NCBI GenBank assembly: GCA_022842445.1 | Contig: JALHPO010000003.1 | Location: forward strand, 62,001-126,000 | Direction: 5' to 3' | DNA from: Nitrospira sp. | Lineage (GTDB): Bacteria; Nitrospirota; Nitrospiria; Nitrospirales; Nitrospiraceae | Length of the DNA stretch: 64,000 nt | Shown here: positions 21,442 to 28,299 of the stretch, one piece after another | Layout: each line of letters opens with the position of its first letter | Numbering within the stretch: the first letter of the stretch is position 1 | The notes under the pieces: model-generated | Seen by the model: only the letters and a program-made list of their open reading frames with translations | Told to the model about the DNA's origin: nothing | Database searches by the model: none | Made by a program: the position numbers and the translations under genes

Positions 21442-21852
21442 TCAGGCATGCTGACGCAGCAGCCGAACCTGTTCGATGCCAGATTCGAGCTTGGGAAGCG
21501 GCAGAGCGCCAGGGCGTTGGGCCAGCACCAGTTTCAGCACATCGGCATAGGCCATCCCTTCAACGCAACACAGATAGGCCATGGCCACGGACACAGACCG
21601 GCCCATCCCGGCTCGGCAACAGACCATGACCCGATGGTCTGCGATGTGCCGTTCAACCCAACCGACGGCATCAGCCAGCACGTTCGGATCGGCTTCGCCA
21701 AAATCTTTGAAGGGTATCCTGCCGGCAATCAGCCAACTCGGCGCTTCAAGCTGATACTCTTCGGCCACCAGCAACAACGCGCTAATCTGCGCCGGAGGCT
21801 GCGCGGAGTCGTAGATATTGCCGACAAACAATCGATCGGTGATCTGGTGCAT
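21442..21852 (-). CDS. Dual-specificity/tyrosine phosphatase-like protein
   Basis: The protein has 136 residues and is a compact cysteine-phosphatase domain. The P-loop is C79-RAGMG-R85 followed by S86, matching Cx5R(S/T). D50 in IPFKDFGEAD is placed as general acid. The usual His before the catalytic Cys is replaced by Cys (VMVCCRAGMGRS). The N-terminus HQITDRLFVGNIYDS resembles bacterial DUSP-like proteins. The substrate is unknown; protein tyrosine/serine or small phosphate esters are possible. It lies upstream of mutM in the same direction, 122 nt apart. Confidence 0.8.
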   Translation of the reverse strand: MHQITDRLFVGNIYDSAQPPAQISALLLVAEEYQLEAPSWLIAGRIPFKDFGEADPNVLADAVGWVERHIADHRVMVCCRAGMGRSVSVAMAYLCCVEGMAYADVLKLVLAQRPGALPLPKLESGIEQVRLLRQHA

Positions 21853-21905
21853 CGGGCGTCAGTATACCGACATACCAACATGCGTCAAGGCATTCCCCAG
21901 CGCTG

Positions 21906-21935
21906 TTGCGATTCCATTTCTCCACCCGCTATACT
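21906..21935 (+). promoter_or_regulatory. Probable promoter placing the start at a leaderless ATG
   Basis: TTGCGA (21906-21911), an 18-bp spacer and TATACT (21930-21935). Initiation near 21942 would fall about 3 nt before ATG 21945, which has no ribosome site. Confidence 0.5.
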
Positions 21936-21944
21936 TGTATCACT

Positions 21945-22304
21945 ATGGTCACTATCACTCAGCAAGAAGTGGAGCGGCGACTCGGCACAGTACCCTGCGC
22001 CATTTGTAAAGCATCCAGCTTCGGGATCGATGAACGAGTCAAGGGGACGGACGGTGAATGGCGCGGCATCTGCAAAAAATGCTACTACACTTTCCCTGTC
22101 CATGCCGACATGGAGTTCTATCTGCGCACACAGCCTGACGTGCCCTATCGATTGAAAGAGATTTCCTGCACCGCCTGTGACCATCGGGGGGTAAGCCTGG
22201 ATTTCCGGGCCACGATGTCCGTACGGGACGCCTATTATTTCGTAACGTGTCAAACCTGTAAGCGGCAGTTCCCGGAGAAATCATCGCTGGAAGCCTTTGA
22301 ATAA
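21945..22304 (+). CDS. Small protein with four CxxC pairs (zinc-ribbon type)
   Basis: The product has 119 residues with CAIC, CKKC, CTAC and CQTC, arranged as two pairs of CxxC knuckles. This predicts two zinc ribbons or rubredoxin-like knuckles. I chose ATG 21945; an upstream in-frame start at 21906 lies inside the promoter. It contains no recognised catalytic motif. A nucleic-acid- or protein-binding role is possible. It is followed in the same direction by a small acidic protein gene with a similar start region. Confidence 0.75.
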   Translation: MVTITQQEVERRLGTVPCAICKASSFGIDERVKGTDGEWRGICKKCYYTFPVHADMEFYLRTQPDVPYRLKEISCTACDHRGVSLDFRATMSVRDAYYFVTCQTCKRQFPEKSSLEAFE

Positions 22305-22329
22305 CTCGGCAAACTCCAACGTTACCAGT

Positions 22330-22335
22330 GTATAC
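22330..22335 (+). promoter_or_regulatory. TATACT -10 element just before a small ORF
   Basis: TATACT, preceded by GTG, ends 7 nt before ATG 22343. The arrangement repeats that upstream of 21945 and suggests leaderless transcription. No strong -35 is seen. Confidence 0.35.
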
Positions 22336-22342
22336 TGACATC

Positions 22343-22525
22343 ATGACTGACACACCAAAACAGCCCGATCAAACGACGCCGGAAGCGAAACCCAAGGTGA
22401 GAAAAGAGCTCACCATCATCTCTGTCCCCGACGATCGCGACATGATCGCCGAGGAAATGGCCGAGATGTTCGAGGAAGACAAAGTCTCCCACAAACACGG
22501 CAGCTCGGAGCCGGAAGCCGACTAG
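22343..22525 (+). CDS. Small acidic hypothetical protein
   Basis: The product has 60 residues, rich in Asp, Glu, Lys and Pro. Its segments are KPKVRKELTIISVPDDRD and an acidic helix MIAEEMAEMFEED. No family is recognised. I chose ATG 22343 (MTDTPKQPD) rather than the GTG at 22328 because the latter overlaps the predicted -10 element. It lies 38 nt after the zinc-ribbon gene. The charge pattern suggests a small interacting or regulatory protein, but nothing more can be said. Confidence 0.6.
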   Translation: MTDTPKQPDQTTPEAKPKVRKELTIISVPDDRDMIAEEMAEMFEEDKVSHKHGSSEPEAD

Positions 22526-22551
22526 CCTTCTCAAATATTTTCAGAAATCAT

Positions 22552-22745
22552 CAACAAGCGGAGCCTCCCGCCTCCACACCTTTCGGCGCGACCCTTCTGG
22601 GTTTCAGCGAGCGGAAGCCTTCTGGAATTCGCATAGCCACGGTCTGCGACCGTGGTGCCATGGTCAGTTCCAGCTTTCCTTCTCGCCGAAACCTCAGTGG
22701 GTCCCCACGCCTCCGGTGAAGTCGGCAGGCAGCTCCCGCTTGCTG
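22552..22745. repeat. Structured palindromic repeat, copy 2
   Basis: The ends CAACAAGCGGAGCCTCCCGC (22552-22571) and GGCAGGCAGCTCCCGCTTGC (22724-22743) are imperfect terminal inverted repeats. Inside, GGCGCGACCC pairs with GGGTCCCCACGCC, GGAAGC with GCTTTCC, and the tip is a perfect hairpin CCACGGTCTGCGACCGTGG. The core from GGTCAGTTCC (22662) onward matches copy 1 on the opposite strand. The stem GGCG/CGCC here replaces GGAGC/GCTCC there, a compensatory change. It is non-coding and sits between a small acidic gene and a HEPN-like ORF. Confidence 0.85.
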
Positions 22746-22750
22746 CTGCC

Positions 22751-22790
22751 AAAAAAATGAACCGGCGACGAATCGCTTATGGACTCGTCG
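22751..22790 (-). terminator. Possible weak terminator after the HEPN-like ORF
   Basis: On the minus strand GCGACGA and TTCGTCGC form a stem around a 12-nt loop, starting directly after the stop codon. A run of seven T residues follows about 7 nt later. The distance of the T run makes it a weak intrinsic terminator. Confidence 0.4.
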
Positions 22791-22791
22791 C

Positions 22792-23415
22792 CTAAACATT
22801 CGGCAGTAGTGCAATGAAAGCGGAGACATGTCGAGTCGCCACATCGCGAGAAAGCTCCACAATACATCGAACTTCCCGCTGCGTTGATTGCAACTCAAGT
22901 TTGAGTCTTTGAGGCGGCCCTCCAGGTGTAACACTGAAATGCCGATTTAGGCGAGAGTGGATCAACCAATCACGTGCTGCTTTGATATTCTTGTAATCGA
23001 CATCCGCTAAGACATTGTCCACCCACTGCAGTGCTAACTGGGGGAGCCTCGCTCGCCGGTTAACTGTCCTATCGGGTGGCTGGCTCAGATCAAAATCCCC
23101 TAGATCAAACTTCTTTGACCCGCCGTGCGCGCAAAAGGAACGCGCGAGACCCGCTGCACACAGATCAAGTGCAGTGATACATGTACTCGTAGACCACCGA
23201 GCATGAGCAACATCGACAACGTCTGACCGATGGCCACCAACAACTGTGTTGGGTGGCCTTGTTGATCTCCTACTGCGCGCATGCACCGAGCACAGCCCGT
23301 CACTTTGACATTCGATTCGATCCGAGTGCGCGGTGCGCGAGCAGGGGATATCAACCGGTCGCTCCTCTCCGCTGTCCTCATGATGCCCCAAGCAAATGCA
23401 CGCACCGTTCGTCAC
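22792..23415 (-). CDS. HEPN-like hypothetical protein
   Basis: The ORF spans up to 207 residues; the real start is uncertain (GTG 23415, or GTG 23286 giving about 164 residues). Neither has a ribosome site. The C-terminal part is helical and contains AARDWLIHSRL, where R148-DWLI-H153 fits the HEPN ribonuclease motif RX4-6H with a polar residue after Arg. An upstream helix reads TALDLCAAGLARSF. HEPN domains often act as RNases in toxin-antitoxin and defence systems. No partner nucleotidyltransferase is adjacent. It lies next to the second structured repeat and downstream of the Rsm22-like gene. The family call is inference from motif alone. Confidence 0.5.
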   Translation of the reverse strand: MTNGACICLGHHEDSGEERPVDIPCSRTAHSDRIECQSDGLCSVHARSRRSTRPPNTVVGGHRSDVVDVAHARWSTSTCITALDLCAAGLARSFCAHGGSKKFDLGDFDLSQPPDRTVNRRARLPQLALQWVDNVLADVDYKNIKAARDWLIHSRLNRHFSVTPGGPPQRLKLELQSTQREVRCIVELSRDVATRHVSAFIALLPNV

Positions 23416-23433
23416 CTGGTACTCAGCTTTGAC

Positions 23434-24612
23434 TCAGCTCGACCTCACAATTTGCACTGCCGCATCTTGCTCAATTCGCCCCAGCGCCGATACTTTACCG
23501 ACTTTTTCTTTTCTGACGATCCGCTCAATCCGCACGATGGCCCCGCGATGCCAGGCATCGAAGGCCTCATTCTGAGGAGAGGTGAGCCGATCCTGACGTC
23601 CCACTTCCTGCCGGCCCTGTTCGTTGCACAACCAGGCCCGCTTCTCCCCCTTCATCTCACGCAGTTCACTCACGACCCGATACACATCCGGTGTCCGCTC
23701 GGTAATGGTCTTGCCGTCTTTGCGCAACAGCAGATAGGAAAACTTCAACGCGTCTTTAATAAAACCGACCTCATCGTCAATCTGCCGAATCACTGCAGGC
23801 GGGTCCCAAGCCCGCTCTTCGTGGCACCAATCGTAGGGGTTCACCAGGGCCGGGCACCTGTTTTCATGCAGGCACGGGCTAAAGACGGTACCTCGTTTCT
23901 CCTTGAGTAACCGATCACGCACGTAATGCAACGCTCGCGAGGTCTCCCGCAAGGCCGGTTCAAGGATCATCATCGTGCCGGATGGAGCAAGCAGTGACAG
24001 TGCTTCGGTCACGAATTTGCTCCGATCGCCGATTGGATCTTTTGCGTCCACATAGATTTCGTTCAGGCTATTGGCCAGGATAATGAGATCGAACGGACCA
24101 CGGGGGTGGACCTGCGTCAACCAGACTTCCTGTTCAAGATTTCCTTCGTGGCGCTGGAAACCTGCCGTCGTGATACCAGCTGTATGGCAGAACAGGTTCC
24201 AGAACTGGCTCGCGTACGACAGCGCACTTGGCGAGCTATCAACGGCGACGACGTTCAACGTGCCCGTATGCTTTTGGTGATGCCACCAGTCGAGCACGGC
24301 CAACGATCCGGTGCCGGGCCCGGAGCCCAGGTCCAACACCGAGAATCGCTCTTGGATCTGGTCTGTCGGCATCTCCTTGAGCAAGGCCTGAATCTTCGCT
24401 AGATTGACCGGCACGAAATAGCTGAGATATGCCGTGGCCGCTGTCGGGTCTTCAAGATAAGACCGGCTCAGGTCTCGGCGCTCCTTCGTGAACAGGCGTG
24501 ACAGATCACTCACGACCTGCGCAAGCCGTGATTGTGGAAGCCCCTTTTTCTCAAGGAGCTGACGAATGGCGTCGAGAACTAACGGGGAAACCGTGACGTT
24601 GTGACGTTGCAT
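23434..24612 (-). CDS. Rsm22/METTL17-like methyltransferase-fold protein
   Basis: The protein has 392 residues. A class I SAM-dependent methyltransferase core has VLDLGSGPGTGS (residues 92-103), VVAVDSSPSAL and LIILANSLNEIY. Four cysteines follow: C247-x5-C253-x9-C263 and C329. The spacing matches the Fe-S-binding cysteines reported for the mitochondrial Rsm22/METTL17 family, which assists small ribosomal subunit assembly. A bacterial role in small-subunit maturation is therefore likely but unproven. It is divergent from the small gene at 24651 and is followed by the HEPN-like ORF. Frame and composition are those of a real gene. Confidence 0.8.
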   Translation of the reverse strand: MQRHNVTVSPLVLDAIRQLLEKKGLPQSRLAQVVSDLSRLFTKERRDLSRSYLEDPTAATAYLSYFVPVNLAKIQALLKEMPTDQIQERFSVLDLGSGPGTGSLAVLDWWHHQKHTGTLNVVAVDSSPSALSYASQFWNLFCHTAGITTAGFQRHEGNLEQEVWLTQVHPRGPFDLIILANSLNEIYVDAKDPIGDRSKFVTEALSLLAPSGTMMILEPALRETSRALHYVRDRLLKEKRGTVFSPCLHENRCPALVNPYDWCHEERAWDPPAVIRQIDDEVGFIKDALKFSYLLLRKDGKTITERTPDVYRVVSELREMKGEKRAWLCNEQGRQEVGRQDRLTSPQNEAFDAWHRGAIVRIERIVRKEKVGKVSALGRIEQDAAVQIVRSS

Positions 24613-24650
24613 GGCCCTAGTGTATGCTCACGTCATCATGGAGGACAACT

Positions 24651-24899
24651 ATGACGGATGATATCTTGAAGGCCTATAAAGAAGTCGAATCGGCCGTGGA
24701 ACGCTATATCAACCTGTTGAACGAGCACGTCACGATGTTGCAAAACGTGGAACCGCCCGGTTCCGACAAGGTCGTGCGGATGTCTGCCGGATCAAAAGCC
24801 ATGACGGACAGCGCATCGATCTATCTATCCTATGCGAAATATGTGGCCTACGGCATGCCGGAGAGCGAGGAAATGGTCGAGGACGAGATCCAAGGGTAA
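24651..24899 (+). CDS. Small hypothetical protein
   Basis: The product has 82 residues, helical and acidic (MTDDILKAYKEVESAVERYINLLNEH at the start; C-terminus MVEDEIQG). I chose ATG 24651 because GGAGG lies 7 nt upstream. TATGCT at 24614-24619 could be its -10 element. It is divergent from the Rsm22-like gene with a 38-nt gap. It ends in front of a strong bidirectional terminator. No family is recognised. Confidence 0.65.
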   Translation: MTDDILKAYKEVESAVERYINLLNEHVTMLQNVEPPGSDKVVRMSAGSKAMTDSASIYLSYAKYVAYGMPESEEMVEDEIQG

Positions 24900-24904
24900 A
24901 GAAC

Positions 24905-24988
24905 TGTCCGTCTGGTCTGCTGGTCTCTCTTGTCTATTGGGTCTTCCCGTTCGCCCACCAGATAGACGAGACAGACCGAACAGACCAT
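24905..24988. repeat. Imperfect inverted word repeat before the shared terminator
   Basis: GGTCTGCTGGTCTCTCTTGTC on the left and AGACGAGACAGACCGAACAG on the right are nearly complementary over about 27 nt. The sequence is built from GGTCT/AGACC words and would form a long imperfect hairpin. Confidence 0.6.
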
Positions 24989-25000
24989 TGAAAACAGGAG

Positions 25001-25034
25001 GGGCCCGTCAGGCAGTGACGCCTGACGGGCCCCT
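25001..25034. terminator. Strong bidirectional intrinsic terminator
   Basis: GGGGCCCGTCAGGC pairs perfectly over 14 bp with GCCTGACGGGCCCC around AGTGAC. TTTCTGTTTT follows on the plus strand and TCCTGTTTTC on the minus strand. It lies between convergent genes ending at 24899 and 25055 and can serve both. Confidence 0.95.
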
Positions 25035-25054
25035 TTCTGTTTTGACCCTATCTG

Positions 25055-26389
25055 TCAGATGCTGCGCATGAAGTGTGCGACTTCGTCAGGATTGACGGCG
25101 CCGCCCATGATCTGCGACATCGCCACGTTGGTAGATTTCTTGCCGCTCACTCCGGACTCAACTTCGTCCACAATCAACTCCACCGGCATGGACTGACCGC
25201 CGTACACCCGCGGACCGCCGATGATCTTTGCCTTGGAGAACCCGTAGATCGCGGTCGCCACTTCCTTCGCCAGCCAGCCGACATAGTTGAACTCCGGGAC
25301 GACAATGAGCTTGGCCTTCGCGCAGAGTTCACGCAGTTCTTTCGTCGGGAACGGACGGAGGGAGCGCACCTTGATCAGTCCGACCTTCATACCCTTTTCT
25401 TTGCAGAGACGCACCGCTTCACGCGATTGCGCGGCAGCGCTCCCGGAGGCGATGATGATAACTTCGGCATCATCAACGTTCTCCGCGGTGAGCAATCCGC
25501 CCATGTACCGATCGATGTACTTGCGCGAACGTTCGACCGCAGCCCAGACTTCCTGCTGCCAAACTGCATGGATGTTGTACGCCATGAAATTCGACTTCTG
25601 AACCGGGGCGTCGCGCGACAGGCGCGCGGGAGGATTCTCCGCATCCAATACAGGCACGGCTCCGCGCCAGGCTTCACGCGGTGGAAGCTTAATGCCGCGA
25701 TCTTGCATGCGCACATAGCCTCGCGCATGGGTCACGAAGAAACCGTCGCAGCACACGCCGACCGGCAAGGTCACGTCGTTCATTTCACTGATTGTAAAGC
25801 CGGCCATCGTGAAGTCGAACATGTCTTGCTGGTTTTCCGCGTGGAACACGATCATGCCACAGTTGAGCAAGTAGGAGACTTCGATGTTGTCCGGCTGAAT
25901 GGCGAGCGGCGCGTTGACCACGCGGCAGGTGAACATTGCGACAACCGGTAGCCGATGTCCCGGCCAGGATGCGATACCTTCGAGACCGCGCAACGTGCCG
26001 GGGCCTGCCGTCGCCGTGTAACAACGGACACCGGAACGGGAGCCGCCCGCGATGGCCGCCATGACGCCCACTTCTTCTTCACCGCGATAATATTCTTTCA
26101 CATAGCCTTCACCATAGAGCACCCCGACAAGCTGCATCGTTTCGCTCTGCGGAGTTATCGGATAGGCGATGGCCAGATCGACGTTCGAGCGGCGGATGGC
26201 CTCTTTTGCCGCTTCGCTACCGGTGATGAATTCCTTCGTCCGCGGCGCTTCGTGGAACATGTATTCCGGCGTCACGATTTTTTGCCGCTTCGCCTCGGCA
26301 TGCGGATCTTTCTTGGCTACGCTCGATGGAGCCGCCACGCTGGTAATCGGATCGCCTTGTGGATTGGTTTTGACTTCAGTTTCGCTCAT
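25055..26389 (-). CDS. porA: 2-Oxoacid:ferredoxin oxidoreductase alpha subunit
   Basis: The alpha subunit (444 residues) contributes the pyrimidine-binding TPP domain. The enzyme interconverts 2-oxoacid + CoA with acyl-CoA + CO2 + reduced ferredoxin; in the reductive TCA cycle it carboxylates acetyl-CoA or succinyl-CoA. Key blocks are ITGSEAAKEAIRRSNVDLAIAYPITPQSE, YRGEEEVGVMAAIAGGSRSG, and domain II/III segments IIIASGSAAAQSREAVRL and KVGLIKVRSLRPFPTKELREL. About 45 residues precede the core as an extension. It is the last gene of the operon. Pyruvate versus 2-oxoglutarate specificity cannot be decided from the sequence. Confidence 0.92.
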   Translation of the reverse strand: MSETEVKTNPQGDPITSVAAPSSVAKKDPHAEAKRQKIVTPEYMFHEAPRTKEFITGSEAAKEAIRRSNVDLAIAYPITPQSETMQLVGVLYGEGYVKEYYRGEEEVGVMAAIAGGSRSGVRCYTATAGPGTLRGLEGIASWPGHRLPVVAMFTCRVVNAPLAIQPDNIEVSYLLNCGMIVFHAENQQDMFDFTMAGFTISEMNDVTLPVGVCCDGFFVTHARGYVRMQDRGIKLPPREAWRGAVPVLDAENPPARLSRDAPVQKSNFMAYNIHAVWQQEVWAAVERSRKYIDRYMGGLLTAENVDDAEVIIIASGSAAAQSREAVRLCKEKGMKVGLIKVRSLRPFPTKELRELCAKAKLIVVPEFNYVGWLAKEVATAIYGFSKAKIIGGPRVYGGQSMPVELIVDEVESGVSGKKSTNVAMSQIMGGAVNPDEVAHFMRSI

Positions 26390-26431
26390 GATTGCACCCC
26401 TTGGCTCGCTTGGGCCTGTCCACGGCCAGTC

Positions 26432-27202
26432 TTATCCTTCGCGTTTCATCTGTTCGGCGCTGTGCCCGAACATCGCCGCGCTGCCGGTTCCCCCCGGTGT
26501 CGGCGCAAATTCCATTGGATTCGCATGCGTCTTACCGCCATGAACTTTCGATTGCGTTCCGGTAAACCGGACGTTCTCACCGTTTTCCGGCAGCTTGATC
26601 CCCATCTCCTCACGGACCTTCTTGAAGATCTGCGCAACACGCTTGATCTTGAGGGTATCGGAATCTCGGATGGTAAGCATGGCATCTTCGTGGCCTTGTT
26701 CGGCGCAAATAGCCATCGTGCAGCAATTTGTTCCTGCCCGGATCATCTTTAGCGTCAGGTTCGCATAGTGGCAATGCACCCCGATGAAAATGCAGGCCTC
26801 GATCTTGTTGCCCCAGATAGTCAGATTCGGATGGTTGGGGTTGATGACTTCTTCCGGGTCGATTTTCGGATACTTCGGCCGGTAGTCCGGCATTGGGATG
26901 ATCATGACCTCGGGAATCTGCGCCGCGATCTCCAATGTGGCCTTGGCCTTTTCGACCGCGTGATCATTCCAGGCCCAGAGCAACAGCGGTCCCGGGAAGA
27001 TGGTGGCATTCGGGCTGGTCAGCATCTTACGCGCCATCTCTTCGATGACTTTTTCTTCATTCGGCTCGAGCAATCCGTAAAACAACCCCTGGCCCGGGTC
27101 CGGGAGCGATACGCCCAGCTGCGCCGCGGACGGAGGATGAAACCCGGCCGGCCCCGGAACAATGATCCGCTCTCTGGTGTCCTGTGTTGTTGCCACGCCC
27201 AT
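26432..27202 (-). CDS. 2-Oxoacid:ferredoxin oxidoreductase epsilon subunit
   Basis: The product has 256 residues. I chose ATG 27202 (MGVATTQDT) with AGGAAAGGGGA upstream; the frame also opens at GTG 27217. It matches the extra subunit of five-subunit enzymes described from Hydrogenobacter and Nitrospira. Blocks are GLFYGLLEPNEEKVIEEMARKML, IFPGPLLLWAWNDHA and IWGNKIEACIFIGVHCHYANLTLKM. Several Cys and His (HCHYAN, NCCTMAICAEQGHED) suggest a metal- or substrate-contact role, but none is established. It sits between the ferredoxin-like and alpha subunit genes, in the usual place for this enzyme type. Confidence 0.85.
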   Translation of the reverse strand: MGVATTQDTRERIIVPGPAGFHPPSAAQLGVSLPDPGQGLFYGLLEPNEEKVIEEMARKMLTSPNATIFPGPLLLWAWNDHAVEKAKATLEIAAQIPEVMIIPMPDYRPKYPKIDPEEVINPNHPNLTIWGNKIEACIFIGVHCHYANLTLKMIRAGTNCCTMAICAEQGHEDAMLTIRDSDTLKIKRVAQIFKKVREEMGIKLPENGENVRFTGTQSKVHGGKTHANPMEFAPTPGGTGSAAMFGHSAEQMKREG

Positions 27203-27217
27203 TCCCCTTTCCTGCAC

Positions 27218-27541
27218 TTATCCGACGACTGGACTTGCCAAAACGGCCGTCGTGCTCTTTTCACCGTAAGTGATATTGTCAGTCAAAGCCGCCATCGGCA
27301 ATTGATCGATCATGATCATCTTGATGGCATTGTTCTTAGCCATGTTGTCGCATACCCACACACATTGCGCGCACCCCTTGCAGCGGTCCACCGCCACATA
27401 GGCCGAGCCGTACTTGAACCCTCGATCCTTACCCATTTCGTCGCTGTACTGAATCGTATTGGCTTCGGGGCAGTACTGCGTGCAGAGCTTACAACTCTTC
27501 GCCGCACAAATCTCAACACTGATATCGGCTACAAGGTACAT
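27218..27541 (-). CDS. porD: 2-Oxoacid:ferredoxin oxidoreductase delta subunit, ferredoxin-like
   Basis: The product has 107 residues and two cluster motifs. The first is C12-x4-C17-x2-C20-x3-C24-Pro, and the second is C54-x2-C57-x2-C60-x3-C64. It should carry two [4Fe-4S] clusters that pass electrons between the TPP site and ferredoxin. The spacing of the first motif is slightly wider than in classical 8Fe ferredoxins. It is followed, with a 15-nt gap, by the epsilon subunit gene. Confidence 0.9.
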   Translation of the reverse strand: MYLVADISVEICAAKSCKLCTQYCPEANTIQYSDEMGKDRGFKYGSAYVAVDRCKGCAQCVWVCDNMAKNNAIKMIMIDQLPMAALTDNITYGEKSTTAVLASPVVG

Positions 27542-27561
27542 GGAAACTCCTTCTCTCCCGG

Positions 27562-28278
27562 CTACGCAGTGGCTGCGGCGGCCGGCTCTTCTACACGCTT
27601 CACATCGGGGGAGGCCCAGCCGTGGTCAACGGCGTAGTTCCATCCGGCCCGCATGACCGCGACATTTTTATCGATCAGCTCCTGCTTTTTCTTGAATTTC
27701 CGTTCGACCACACTGTCCAGAGCCGCCGTTCCACCGGACACGACGAACCCTTTGCCGAGGAACCGGTCTTTCACGGCCTGCTCCAGGCCAAGCATATTTG
27801 TCAGCCCCGTGATTGCGCCGATGCAACCCATCAATGCCATATTCGTGGCCAAATCCATCCCCGCCACTTCCAACGAGATCTTCGTCGCAGGGAAATAATA
27901 CAGTTTCGCGCGGCGCTCCGCCAATTCAGCCGTCTGATCCCGATGCAGTTTCATCGGTCCATCGTTATTGATCAGCGCAATCCCGTCTTCCTTCAGGCCG
28001 AAGTAAAACGGCATTGTGTACGACTTGCCGTGGGTAATCACTTGGGGATGAAAAATGATGATGATGTGCGGAAATGTAATTTCACCGATTTCATAGATGG
28101 CTTCATCCGAGACCCGCACGTAACTCTCAACCGGCGCCATTCGCTTTTCCGATCCGTAGAACGGAACGATTGTGCTCTCGCCGCCGGCATTGATGACGGC
28201 GGTGCTGAGGATGTGCGAGCCGGTAACGACGCCCTGCCCACCGACGCCTGCCATCCGGATGTTGAATCGCTTCGCCAT
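27562..28278 (-). CDS. porG: 2-Oxoacid:ferredoxin oxidoreductase gamma subunit
   Basis: The gamma subunit (238 residues) holds the CoA-binding domain. The N-terminus FNIRMAGVGGQGVVTGSHILSTAV is the family's glycine-rich signature. VPFYGSEKRMAPVESYVRVS is the next conserved block. The C-terminal tail is helical with Ala repeats. It lies 21 nt after the beta gene and 20 nt before the delta gene, as one operon. Confidence 0.92.
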   Translation of the reverse strand: MAKRFNIRMAGVGGQGVVTGSHILSTAVINAGGESTIVPFYGSEKRMAPVESYVRVSDEAIYEIGEITFPHIIIIFHPQVITHGKSYTMPFYFGLKEDGIALINNDGPMKLHRDQTAELAERRAKLYYFPATKISLEVAGMDLATNMALMGCIGAITGLTNMLGLEQAVKDRFLGKGFVVSGGTAALDSVVERKFKKKQELIDKNVAVMRAGWNYAVDHGWASPDVKRVEEPAAAATA

Positions 28279-28299
28279 GATTGACCTCCTCGTGAGTGC

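Noticed and set aside
22552..22800. Integron attC site
   Set aside because: Ends resemble GCCTAAC only loosely (GCCTAAAC near 22790) and no integrase or cassette array is present.
23100..23405. 101-codon minus-strand ORF overlapping the HEPN-like ORF
   Set aside because: The other frame carries the coherent helical protein and the RX4H motif; this frame has no family signature.
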